Shown: in pieces, positions 1 to 7,335 of the stretch | Position numbering within the stretch: position 1 is the stretch's first letter | Layout: every line of letters begins with the position of its first letter | Virus record (IMG/VR): IMGVR_UViG_3300011113_000747 | Span: 62,001-126,000 of that record | Source of the DNA: a virus | Strand: one strand, 5' to 3' | DNA length: 64,000 nucleotides | Notes under the pieces: model-generated | The model's input: the letters and a program-made list of their open reading frames with translations, nothing else | The model's database searches: none | Told to the model about the DNA's origin: nothing | Translations under genes and position numbers: made by a program

Positions 1-536
1 AAAGGACTTTCTGGTGATACAGCATATTTAATGGTATTAGGTTTAAAAGAAATAAATGTATTAGTGTTACGAATACCATCTATTGTATTTGGTGTTTCTG
101 TTTGTTTAATTTGATTATCAAACATATAATCCATTTGATAAATACCCTTCAAATTTAATGATGGTATATATTGAAGAGCTAACTTAAGCTTTTCAGCTAA
201 ACCAGGACTGTTAGAGTGGTTTGCATCAATGTCATCTTCTGTATAATTTATCTTTGGATTTTTTGCAAATGCTGATTTACTTGCAACGAAGAACTTACCC
301 TGAGGGTCTTTACCTGCAACAATAGCAGGTGAGCCATCAAACTTTGTAGAGATCTGATAGTCAGTTTCACTTACAAAGTATTCAATAGCCTTATCGATAT
401 ACTCCAAAGCCTCGATCACACCATCACGACCTTTATTGATAATATTTTCTTCTAAATGGTCAATATGCTTGACAGCTCCTTCAACTTCATCGAAGAACTC
501 TAGAAATATTTTATTGTATTGTTTAAATGTTATCAT
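1..536 (-). CDS. KxDG-motif protein, nucleotidyltransferase-like (partial)
   Basis: The gene starts with ATG at 536 and runs off the left edge, so only about 178 N-terminal residues are visible. The N-terminus (MITFKQYNKIFLEFFDEVEG) has the F-x-x-hydrophobic pattern seen in other head-targeted proteins of this phage. Residues 65-68 read K-F-D-G within STKFDGSPAIVAG, which resembles motif I (lysine-x-D-G) of ATP-dependent DNA/RNA ligases and related nucleotidyltransferases. A later GIYQMDYMF segment could be the acidic strand that follows. Homologues of unknown function occur in marine T4-like phages. The ligase-like activity is inferred from the motif only; the C-terminal part needed to judge it lies outside the window. 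It is followed on the same strand by the gene ending at 541 only 4 nt upstream. Confidence 0.7.
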   Translation of the reverse strand, partial: MITFKQYNKIFLEFFDEVEGAVKHIDHLEENIINKGRDGVIEALEYIDKAIEYFVSETDYQISTKFDGSPAIVAGKDPQGKFFVASKSAFAKNPKINYTEDDIDANHSNSPGLAEKLKLALQYIPSLNLKGIYQMDYMFDNQIKQTETPNTIDGIRNTNTFISFKPNTIKYAVSPESP

Positions 537-540
537 TTTT

Positions 541-1959
541 TTATTGATTGAGAGTTATACCAACACTCGTTCTTGTTGGATCAATTGACATATTAATAAT
601 AAAGCCAGTGCTAAACATTTCGAAAAATCTAGGAATTTCACTATTTAAATTACCTTCACCTGTAAATACAACTGGGTAAAACTTTTTAGTTTCATCATTC
701 GTGAATACAATACCATTGAACAATTTATCATTATGGTAACACGCTAAATGAATAGCAGCAATCAAAGGTCTTAACTTTGTGGAAACTGGATCTAAAAATT
801 CCTGATAATTATCAGGTGTTACAACATTTTTAATACCCACTGTTAAATCATCAATATTAGCGCCTTTATAATTTCTTGTATTAACAAAACCATTAATAAT
901 ATCATCATAAGATAGATTATTATCTTTCATAAAGAATGTAGCTATACTAGTAGAAAACGACATGTTTTTTCCTTTAATTTTAGAAACTTTATTATAGCTC
1001 GTCTCAATAGTTTTTATTACACTTTGTTTAACTTTTTGATCTCTAGCAGGGTTAGGATCAAAAACAACAGAACTAATCACATTTTTTATTTCTTCTATAT
1101 TATCAGTATCTTTAATTGATTTTGAAATTTTTGCTCCATGCGCAGCCCATCTAAGCTTACCAATAACGTTGCTGACAGAATTTATTACTTTCTGTTTAAC
1201 CGCTTGAAGACTTTTAAGACCTAAATCCGCAGAATTATTACTTAAAATTTCTTCTAATTTTTTAGGAGTTTGTAAAGTATAACCATCACCACCTAACCTA
1301 GCACCTGTACCTTTAACTTCATATTCACCAAACCCTGGAAAATCTAAATCACCCACGTCGCCTTTTTTGGCATCGGAAATTAACGTACTAATTAATTCAC
1401 CTTTACCCACACTGACTGTATTTACAAGAAACTTAACATTATAAAGTCTTTCGAATGCATCTTTTGCATCCTCAGGCATTTCAAATAAATCTATAAACTC
1501 ACTAGGTAATGTATTATACCAACTTTTAACACCTTTTGATAATAACATATTTCGAAATGGTGTATTAGGTGAACCTTGTAGTTTAGTAAATTTGGAAATA
1601 GTTTCGTTGTTTATTTTTAAATCATAGGACTTTAAAATATACATTACAGGGTTTAATACATCTGTAGTATAAGCAGAATTACCTTCATACCACCCTTTAG
1701 TCTGTAAAATATTATCAATAATTGTTTCGAAAGACCCACCACCAGCACCTTCAAATTTTTTATTTGTATTAATTTCTCTCTTTACCTTTTTAACAAAGTC
1801 ATCTGTAACAGGTTCGTTAATGATGGTCTCACCATTTTTTAAAACTGTAAGTTGAGCATCTTCTCTTATAACCTTGTAGATATCTTGCAAAGTTTTTGTC
1901 TGTTTGTGTTTTTTTCTATTACAAACCTGTTCATATAGTTTTGTTAAATTATAGTCCAT
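541..1959 (-). CDS. putative PD-(D/E)XK nuclease-like phage protein
   Basis: This 472-residue protein is counted from the ATG at 1959. The open frame extends to a TTG at 1977, but the ATG lies 18 nt after the stop of the upstream gene and is the better start. Family not recognised with certainty. Residues about 186-222 contain GKGE (E188), then GDLDF (D204, D206), then YEVKG (E214-V-K216), an order that matches the PD-(D/E)XK nuclease core (E, D, ExK). A glycine-rich stretch GAGGG lies near residue 71 and a GTGARLGG loop follows the ExK. No signal peptide or membrane segment is visible. It sits in a minus-strand run with small late proteins, so it is probably late-expressed. The nuclease call is an inference from spacing of acidic residues. 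Confidence 0.6.
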   Translation of the reverse strand: MDYNLTKLYEQVCNRKKHKQTKTLQDIYKVIREDAQLTVLKNGETIINEPVTDDFVKKVKREINTNKKFEGAGGGSFETIIDNILQTKGWYEGNSAYTTDVLNPVMYILKSYDLKINNETISKFTKLQGSPNTPFRNMLLSKGVKSWYNTLPSEFIDLFEMPEDAKDAFERLYNVKFLVNTVSVGKGELISTLISDAKKGDVGDLDFPGFGEYEVKGTGARLGGDGYTLQTPKKLEEILSNNSADLGLKSLQAVKQKVINSVSNVIGKLRWAAHGAKISKSIKDTDNIEEIKNVISSVVFDPNPARDQKVKQSVIKTIETSYNKVSKIKGKNMSFSTSIATFFMKDNNLSYDDIINGFVNTRNYKGANIDDLTVGIKNVVTPDNYQEFLDPVSTKLRPLIAAIHLACYHNDKLFNGIVFTNDETKKFYPVVFTGEGNLNSEIPRFFEMFSTGFIINMSIDPTRTSVGITLNQ

Positions 1960-1977
1960 ATGTATTATTAATTGCAA

Positions 1978-2364
1978 TTATAGTCCATACTTATTATCGA
2001 TTTCTGCAGTTTCGTAATCAGATTTATTCGAAACGAACATAGACTCAAATTTTTTGAGCATATCTCTTGCATTACTTGCATCTATTGAATCTACATCAAA
2101 GTTAGCAATCATTGATCTAGTTGACTCATCAGGTTCAGATGTAACTACAGTTTGTAATAATGTTACAAGCTTTTTAATCATGTTAACTTCACCTTGAGAT
2201 GTTAGTTTCAGTACTTCTTGCTGTTCTGGTGCTTGAGGTTCAGCTGCCATTGTTGGGTCATTACCTTCTGGTGATGGTGGTGATGCATCACCACCAGCTT
2301 CTGGAAATGGAGCTGCTTCTAACAATGAATATGCTTGTTCGATTAATTTGAGAGTTTTTTTCAT
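1978..2364 (-). CDS. small acidic protein with capsid-targeting-like N-terminus
   Basis: The product is 128 residues and I recognise no enzyme family. The N-terminus MKKTLKLIEQAYSLLEAAP is an amphipathic helix ending in L-L-E-A, the form of a T4 gp21 protease site ((L/I)-x-E followed by a small residue), as in the capsid-targeting sequences of T4 internal proteins. It is followed by a Pro/Gly/Glu-rich linker (residues about 20-50) and a helical acidic C-terminal part. It overlaps the upstream gene by 4 nt and is followed after 18 nt by the PD-(D/E)XK-like gene, so the three are probably co-transcribed. Likely a virion-internal or core protein; the packaging role is inferred. Confidence 0.65.
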   Translation of the reverse strand: MKKTLKLIEQAYSLLEAAPFPEAGGDASPPSPEGNDPTMAAEPQAPEQQEVLKLTSQGEVNMIKKLVTLLQTVVTSEPDESTRSMIANFDVDSIDASNARDMLKKFESMFVSNKSDYETAEIDNKYGL

Positions 2365-2774
2365 ACTGTTTTTGTTGTTGGTGTGTTCACCTGCTTTAAT
2401 AAATTATCATACTGCTTTTTTAACTTTGCAGTAGTATTTTTATATAATTGAACTATTTGAGGTTCTAATGTTTTTCTTTCTCTTACAGCTCCTTTAGCTG
2501 CTCTCGAATTAGAATCCACAACACCTCCTAGTAAACCTGTTCTATCAGCCATATTTTGAACTGTTGTATCAACAGCTAGTCTTGATGTGTAAGGATCTTC
2601 AGCTTCTTCGTCTGGTATGTCTTCCCCAATATAAAATGTAATTGCTACCCCCTTTTCGGTTTTTTTGATATCAACTCCAGCATCTCTCAATTTTTGAATT
2701 GTTCCATCATCTAGAATATTGGATGATGAGCTACCTGGCTGATTTTCATTTATTAGATCTAAAAACTTCGACAT
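2361..2774 (-). CDS. small late protein with capsid-targeting-like N-terminus
   Basis: The product is 137 residues from the ATG at 2774. An upstream in-frame start at 2798 is rejected because the late box AATAAATA at 2780-2787 lies inside that extension and ends 5 nt before the 2774 ATG. The N-terminus MSKFLDLINENQPG resembles the F-x-x-L-x-E targeting helix. The middle holds a VDIKKTEKGVAITFYIG strand-rich segment, and the C-terminus is a basic helical region rich in Lys, Leu and Gln. No known domain is recognised. It overlaps the next gene downstream by 4 nt, which indicates translational coupling. Confidence 0.65.
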   Translation of the reverse strand: MSKFLDLINENQPGSSSSNILDDGTIQKLRDAGVDIKKTEKGVAITFYIGEDIPDEEAEDPYTSRLAVDTTVQNMADRTGLLGGVVDSNSRAAKGAVRERKTLEPQIVQLYKNTTAKLKKQYDNLLKQVNTPTTKTV

Positions 2775-2779
2775 ATTGA

Positions 2780-2787
2780 TATTTATT
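2780..2787 (-). promoter_or_regulatory. late promoter box AATAAATA
   Basis: T4-type late (gp55) promoter octamer on the minus strand, 5 nt before the ATG at 2774. It overlaps the 3' end of the upstream gene. Predicted transcription start coincides with the start codon. Confidence 0.6.
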
Positions 2788-3319
2788 ATTTTAACCAAAA
2801 TTTAACCTTTGTCTCTGTTTTATAAATATTTGATAACGATTTTAATCCATGTTTATCCAAAAATCTATAAACTTTCTCAGATTTTATCTCTTTTTTACTA
2901 ATAGATTTTTGCAACTTTTCCTGTAAAAAAGCATCGGTTTTAAGCTCTTCTGCATAAGCTTTAAATGAATATCCACCACAAACAAAGCAAATATTCATAT
3001 TGTTCTTAAGCTTTTTAATAAACTCGACAAAAAATTTCAAAAATACCTTCTTATCATTATCACCAATTAAACAACAGGATTGTAATTTAAGCTTATCTAC
3101 ATAAAAAACTTTTTTATCTAGAGTCTTTTGATCAATAAAATACGATATAATACATTCAATTATAGAGTGATAAAATATTTTTTTAACATCTTCGTTAGTT
3201 ATATCATTTACCATAGAATATGTTGTAAGAGACGACAGATATTTCTTGCAGCAGTTTTTATCTACAAACTGGAGGAAATCAATTAGCTGAATACCTCTAT
3301 GTGGTATTTTATACGTCAT
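2786..3319 (-). CDS. hypothetical protein
   Basis: The product is 177 residues, Lys-, Phe- and Cys-rich, with no family I can name. Visible features are paired cysteines (NCCKK near residue 22, SCCLIG near residue 82, CFVCGG near residue 111), which could be metal ligands, and a basic C-terminus ending KVKFWLK. Its start overlaps the stop of the GIY-YIG gene by 4 nt, so the two are translated from one mRNA. A role as partner of the endonuclease is possible but not shown by sequence. Confidence 0.6.
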   Translation of the reverse strand: MTYKIPHRGIQLIDFLQFVDKNCCKKYLSSLTTYSMVNDITNEDVKKIFYHSIIECIISYFIDQKTLDKKVFYVDKLKLQSCCLIGDNDKKVFLKFFVEFIKKLKNNMNICFVCGGYSFKAYAEELKTDAFLQEKLQKSISKKEIKSEKVYRFLDKHGLKSLSNIYKTETKVKFWLK

Positions 3320-3729
3320 TCTTCTATTATATGACTCTTTGGCGCTTTTCCAATACGACAGTTAATAATTCCGTTATAATAATTTTCTGACACCAAAACA
3401 TCTAACTGAAACTGTATTTTTGACTCGTAATAAGCTAACTCCCATTTACTGTTACAGAACTGTAAAATGTCAAACTTAAAATTTTCCTTGCCATATTTTT
3501 CAATATCAGCATTTAATTCATTTGATGAACCAGTATAAGTACGCCAATCCGTTTCAACCTCTTTATGTCTTTTATTTTTGCGACCCTTTAAAGGTGGCAT
3601 TTTTTTAACTGACTTCATTTGTTTTTTACCAATATACGATTTATTGTTAGCAAGATTTGTAATCTTGTAAATAAACCCATATGCTGAATCAGGTATTTCA
3701 GTTATATTCCAATGTCCAAAGTCGTTCAT
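3316..3729 (-). CDS. GIY-YIG endonuclease
   Basis: The 137-residue product has the GIY-YIG nuclease fold at its N-terminus: GFIYKITN at about residues 18-25 supplies the first Tyr, SYIGKK at about 31-36 the second, followed by a basic helix region and a YTGSS segment. A later glutamate in AYYESKIQ near residue 104 fits the metal-binding Glu. It is of the size of single-domain phage enzymes like the T4 Seg proteins, which are free-standing homing endonucleases. No DNA-binding tail beyond the basic loop (GRKNKRHK) is visible. It overlaps both neighbours by 4 nt. Whether it is a homing enzyme or a recombination nuclease cannot be told from sequence. Confidence 0.8.
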   Translation of the reverse strand: MNDFGHWNITEIPDSAYGFIYKITNLANNKSYIGKKQMKSVKKMPPLKGRKNKRHKEVETDWRTYTGSSNELNADIEKYGKENFKFDILQFCNSKWELAYYESKIQFQLDVLVSENYYNGIINCRIGKAPKSHIIEE

Positions 3730-3968
3730 TTTTTCTTACGCTTGCGGCGTCTTTTACTTAAGCCGCCTCTGCGCTGAACTCCACCGAGTGCTTTCGGCAT
3801 TCTAGAATCACCTGGAGCGTAGATCGAATCATTAGATGTAAACCTACCTTCATTTGGATTATAGATACCACCATCGTTATCAACAGCACCACCAAAGACA
3901 GAGTTAGCTCCCCCTGCTACATTATCTTCTTCGATAAGCTTTAAAAAAATATCCTTGAAAGTTGACAT
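3726..3968 (-). CDS. small basic head-type protein with capsid-targeting-like N-terminus
   Basis: The product is 80 residues. The N-terminus MSTFKDIFLKLIEEDNVAGG is a good match to the T4 internal-protein targeting pattern, with L-I-E-E as a candidate protease site. The middle is Gly/Asn-rich and low complexity, and the C-terminus is strongly basic (RRGG then KRRRKRKKK), suited to bind DNA. The inferred role is a DNA-binding protein packaged in the head and trimmed by the prohead protease. A perfect T4 late box (TATAAATA) lies 11 nt upstream of the ATG. Confidence 0.7.
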   Translation of the reverse strand: MSTFKDIFLKLIEEDNVAGGANSVFGGAVDNDGGIYNPNEGRFTSNDSIYAPGDSRMPKALGGVQRRGGLSKRRRKRKKK

Positions 3969-3989
3969 CTTGGTATTATTATTTATAAT
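3962..3989 (+). promoter_or_regulatory. consensus sigma-70-type early promoter
   Basis: TTGACA at 3962-3967, a 16-nt spacer and TATAAT at 3984-3989: both boxes match the bacterial consensus fully. The -10 box ends 5 nt before the uvsY-like ATG at 3995, so the start codon lies at or next to +1 and the mRNA should be leaderless. The -35 box lies within the first codons of the minus-strand gene that starts at 3968. Confidence 0.8.
3980..3987 (-). promoter_or_regulatory. late promoter box TATAAATA
   Basis: Exact T4 late promoter consensus on the minus strand, 11 nt before the ATG at 3968. It overlaps the -10 box of the plus-strand early promoter, so early and late polymerases compete for the same bases. 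Confidence 0.75.
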
Positions 3990-3994
3990 TAAGA

Positions 3995-4390
3995 ATGAGT
4001 CTGCTAAGTAAATATATAAAAGAGGTTGAGCAAGACCTCGTATTGAATGATTTCAATATTAAAGAAACACAATTAAGACTACCAGCTCGTAAACATTTTT
4101 GGGTAGCAAGATTGATTGAAGCAAAACGTGATCTTCAAAACCTTGTTGAAAAGGAAAAAAAGCTAACTAAAAAACTATCTGTTAAAGTGAAGGAGCAAGC
4201 TCCAGTTCATCTTACTGATAAAGCTGTAAGTAATCTTATCGACGAACAAGATGAAATGGTCTCGATAAAAGAACAAAAACGCGACCTTTCTAATGTTATC
4301 GAATATCTTGAAAAGGTTGAAAAAATACTTTCAAGTATGCACTGGGAAGTCAAAAACATTATTGATCTCAATAAACTTGAAACATTATGA
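3995..4390 (+). CDS. uvsY: UvsY-like recombination mediator
   Basis: The product is 131 residues, close to T4 UvsY (137). UvsY loads the UvsX recombinase onto gp32-coated single-stranded DNA. The sequence shows the expected pattern: an all-helical protein with a conserved Trp region (KHFWVARLIEAK, about residues 28-39), a central charged coiled coil, and a C-terminal helix with W-E-V-K-N-I-I near residue 120 that resembles the end of UvsY. It overlaps the helicase gene by ATGA, and uvsY and uvsW are also neighbours in T4, which supports the call. Identification rests on length, pattern and synteny rather than a catalytic motif. Confidence 0.6.
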   Translation: MSLLSKYIKEVEQDLVLNDFNIKETQLRLPARKHFWVARLIEAKRDLQNLVEKEKKLTKKLSVKVKEQAPVHLTDKAVSNLIDEQDEMVSIKEQKRDLSNVIEYLEKVEKILSSMHWEVKNIIDLNKLETL

Positions 4391-5802
4391 AATTTGACCT
4401 CAAAAGTAATAAGCTTATTTTTCAATGCGAAACTGAATTGTTTAAGCAGGTAAGAGAACATTTTAGTTGTCCTTATGAAGGTCATTCTTTCATGAAAAGA
4501 AAAAATAAGTTTATACCAAGCCGCAAATATTTCATTACACCTACAGGTCAATGTGAGATGGGTATGTTTTGGGAGATTAACAAATACCTTCATGAATGCA
4601 ATATTGTTGTACCATCATCATGCATTACTAAAGAGCTTTCAGATTACCTTACAAAACAGTATGACTTAAAGTTCTATAACAATTTAAAAGCTGATGGTAA
4701 TACCTTAAGAGAATATCAAGAAGATGCAGTTAAAATAGCACTTAGGTATGGCCGTGGTATTTGTCTGATGGGTACCGGGGCAGGTAAAACTATTACAACA
4801 GCAACATTAATTGAAAATTATTATCTAAATGCAACTAATAAAAATGCATTTAAATGTTTAGTTGTAGTACCTGATCTTGGTCTTGTTACACAAACATACA
4901 ACGATTTCCTTTCATATGGTGTTTCCTTCAAACCAACTAAATGGACAGGAAAACATGCACCTGATTTAACATCAAATGTGTTTGTGGTCAATCTTGGTAT
5001 TTTACAAAGTAAGTTTGAGGAAAATAAGTGGTTGGAACATATCGATCTATTAATTGTTGATGAATGCCATAAAGGAAAGGCTGAAGTAACAGGAAAGATT
5101 ATTTCCAAAATAAAAACATCACATAAGTATGGTTTCACAGGAACATTACCAGATAAGAACGGTGATAGGTGGTCTGTACTTGGTAAACTCGGACCAATCA
5201 TATTTGAGAAGAATTCCTACGAGTTGAGACAGGAAAATTACCTTACAAACGTTGAAGTTAAGTGTGTAAATCTATGTTATAAACCTGTTCCTAGAATGAA
5301 ATATAGAGAGGAACTAGATTTCCTTTATGAGTCGGAGTTTAGGAACAACACGATTAAGGAAATCGCGACCAAATTTCCTAAAAATGTCCTCATTCTAATC
5401 AACCATATCCGACATGGGGAAATTCTAATGGAAAAACTTCGCGGACTTTCCAAAAAGGTTTTCTTCATTCAAGGGAAAGTTGAGGTGGAAGAACGGGAAA
5501 AGATTAAGGAAATTATTGAGAAACACGACGATGTAGTGTGTATTGCGTTAAGTTCCATCTTTTCGACTGGTGTTAATATTAAGAATTTACACATGATTAT
5601 GTTTGCCGCAGGTGGGAAAGCCTTTATTCGTACAGTGCAATCGATTGGTCGTGGCTTGCGACTACATCCTTCTAAAAATAAACTATACATTTTTGACTTA
5701 ATTGACAATCTTCGTTATGGTTCCGAACATGGAGATGCAAGAAAAGACATCTATCAACGAGAAAAAATACAATTTATTGAAAAAAATATTAGAGAACCTT
5801 GA
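4387..5802 (+). CDS. uvsW: UvsW-like superfamily 2 helicase
   Basis: This 471-residue SF2 helicase resembles T4 UvsW, which unwinds recombination intermediates and R-loops and helps switch from origin- to recombination-dependent replication. Visible motifs are a Q-type LREYQEDAV segment (about residue 107), Walker A GTGAGKT (about 129-135), motif II VDECH (about 223), motif III TGT, a second RecA-like domain from about residue 290, and motif VI QSIGRGLRLHP (about 418). The N-terminal 100 residues form the small substrate-recognition domain. It follows the uvsY-like gene with a 4-nt overlap and is read from the same promoter. Confidence 0.85.
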   Translation: MKFDLKSNKLIFQCETELFKQVREHFSCPYEGHSFMKRKNKFIPSRKYFITPTGQCEMGMFWEINKYLHECNIVVPSSCITKELSDYLTKQYDLKFYNNLKADGNTLREYQEDAVKIALRYGRGICLMGTGAGKTITTATLIENYYLNATNKNAFKCLVVVPDLGLVTQTYNDFLSYGVSFKPTKWTGKHAPDLTSNVFVVNLGILQSKFEENKWLEHIDLLIVDECHKGKAEVTGKIISKIKTSHKYGFTGTLPDKNGDRWSVLGKLGPIIFEKNSYELRQENYLTNVEVKCVNLCYKPVPRMKYREELDFLYESEFRNNTIKEIATKFPKNVLILINHIRHGEILMEKLRGLSKKVFFIQGKVEVEEREKIKEIIEKHDDVVCIALSSIFSTGVNIKNLHMIMFAAGGKAFIRTVQSIGRGLRLHPSKNKLYIFDLIDNLRYGSEHGDARKDIYQREKIQFIEKNIREP

Positions 5803-5826
5803 TTTAATCTCTTTATATCATATATT
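5799..5826 (+). promoter_or_regulatory. sigma-70-type promoter of gene 55 operon
   Basis: TTGATT at 5799-5804, 16-nt spacer, TATATT at 5821-5826, then 5 nt to the ATG at 5832. The -35 box includes the stop codon of the helicase gene. Predicted leaderless transcript. Confidence 0.7.
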
Positions 5827-5831
5827 GTGCT

Positions 5832-6287
5832 ATGAGTTCCAAAAAAGAAAAAAAAGAACACTACGTAAACTCTGAAGATTTCAAGAGAGAGCTTCAAAAG
5901 TATTACGACTCTGATGTAATGACTGAGATATTAGGTGTATATATTAAAAAAATTGCAACTGGTCTTAGTTATCTACCTAATTTTATTAACTACACCTATA
6001 AAGATGACATGATAGGTGATGCTCTTATTAAGATGTACAGTGCTCTTAAGAACAAAAAGTATGATTTTTCATCTGGATCCAATCCATTCTCGTATTTTAC
6101 AACGATTGCCTTTCATGCTTTCATTAATAGGATTAAAAAAGAACAAAAACATCACGAAACAATCACAAATTATAAGTCGCAGGTATACGAATCTATGATG
6201 ACCGACCCTGAGATGTCAAATTATGTCTATGTAAAGCCTGAAGGTGATGGTGATGACATGGACTCATATTATAACGAAAATGATTAA
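5832..6287 (+). CDS. 55: late sigma factor gp55
   Basis: The product is 151 residues (T4 gp55 is 185). gp55 is the phage sigma factor that binds host RNA polymerase and recognises the late TATAAATA box. The match to T4 is clear in the middle: a helix with DMIGDALIKMYSAL (about residues 57-70), then NPFSYFTTIAFHAFINRIKKE (about 80-100), corresponding to the conserved segment PHAYITQACFNAF in T4, and an acidic C-terminal tail. Its presence explains the nnTAAATA boxes found before nearly every structural gene in the window. It heads an operon with genes 47 and 46. Confidence 0.88.
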   Translation: MSSKKEKKEHYVNSEDFKRELQKYYDSDVMTEILGVYIKKIATGLSYLPNFINYTYKDDMIGDALIKMYSALKNKKYDFSSGSNPFSYFTTIAFHAFINRIKKEQKHHETITNYKSQVYESMMTDPEMSNYVYVKPEGDGDDMDSYYNEND

Positions 6288-7335
6288 TAAGTCGAGAGTA
6301 GCGATCTTTTCTGATTTACATTTAGGTGTTCATGGTAATTCAAACCAATGGCATGAAATTGCTTTAAATTGGTGTCGTTGGTTTGTTGAAGATCTGAAAC
6401 GTAACAATATTAAAGATGTTATCTTCTGTGGTGATTGGCATCATAATAGAAGTGAAATATCTGTTGATACACTTACCGTATCAGCTGAAATATTTGAGTT
6501 ACTAAGTGAGTTTAACCTCACTGTTATAACTGGTAACCATGATATGTATTTCAAACATAGAACTGATGTGCATTCACTTAACATTGTTAAGGGTAAAGAA
6601 AATGTAAACGTTATTGATAAACCGTTTGTTTTAGAACGTTTCGATAAAACTCTAGCATTTTTACCTTGGGGTTTTTCACTCAACGACGTACCTAATGGTG
6701 ATATTCTTTTCGGTCATTTAGAAATCGAATCTTTTAAAATGAACTCAATGAAAGATTGCGATGAAGGAATGAAAGCAAGTGAGCTGCTTCGTAAGTTTAA
6801 TCTTATTATATCAGGACACTTTCATACAAGACATGAACGTAATTTTGGAGCTGGTACAATCCTCTATACCGGTAATCCTTTTGAAATGGATTTTGGTGAT
6901 TGTGGTAATGATAAAGGGTACTATATCCTTGATATTGAGACTAATGAGTTGCAGTTCATTCAGAATAATATATCACCAAGATATAAAAAGATAACTCTTA
7001 GTGATATGGTAAGCATTGGTACTATTGATAATAGTATTAAATCAATTTTTAATAACAACTTTGTAAAGCTAAAAATTGACAAAAATATTAGTTCTGATGA
7101 TATGGATATTTTACGTGGTAAGTTAAGCCAACTTAAACCTACAAGCTTCATCGTTGAATATGATTTTGATTACAATAAACTTATTACAAAAGATACCTGG
7201 TTAACTCAATCTTTAGATGATTCAATTAATATACCAACTGCAATCGAAGAGTTTATTAATTTACTGGATATTGAAGATAAAAAATCTATATTAGACTATA
7301 CTCTCAACCTTTATGGTAAGTGTACAACGGTATGA
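6280..7335 (+). CDS. 47: recombination nuclease subunit gp47 (SbcD/Mre11-like)
   Basis: The product is 351 residues from the ATG at 6280, which overlaps the end of gene 55 by 8 nt; the open frame extends 36 nt further upstream but that part lies within gene 55. It is a calcineurin-like metallophosphoesterase: metal-binding motifs FSDLHLG (about residues 9-15), GDWHHN (about 50), TGNHD (about 83-87) and SGHFHTRHE (about 179-187) are all present. With gp46 it forms the Mre11/Rad50-type complex that resects DNA ends for recombination-dependent replication. T4 gp47 has 339 residues. The stop overlaps the gene 46 start by ATGA. Confidence 0.9.
   Translation: MINKSRVAIFSDLHLGVHGNSNQWHEIALNWCRWFVEDLKRNNIKDVIFCGDWHHNRSEISVDTLTVSAEIFELLSEFNLTVITGNHDMYFKHRTDVHSLNIVKGKENVNVIDKPFVLERFDKTLAFLPWGFSLNDVPNGDILFGHLEIESFKMNSMKDCDEGMKASELLRKFNLIISGHFHTRHERNFGAGTILYTGNPFEMDFGDCGNDKGYYILDIETNELQFIQNNISPRYKKITLSDMVSIGTIDNSIKSIFNNNFVKLKIDKNISSDDMDILRGKLSQLKPTSFIVEYDFDYNKLITKDTWLTQSLDDSINIPTAIEEFINLLDIEDKKSILDYTLNLYGKCTTV

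Noticed and set aside
1960-1977. TTG start for the PD-(D/E)XK-like gene
   Set aside because: An ATG six codons downstream is better placed.
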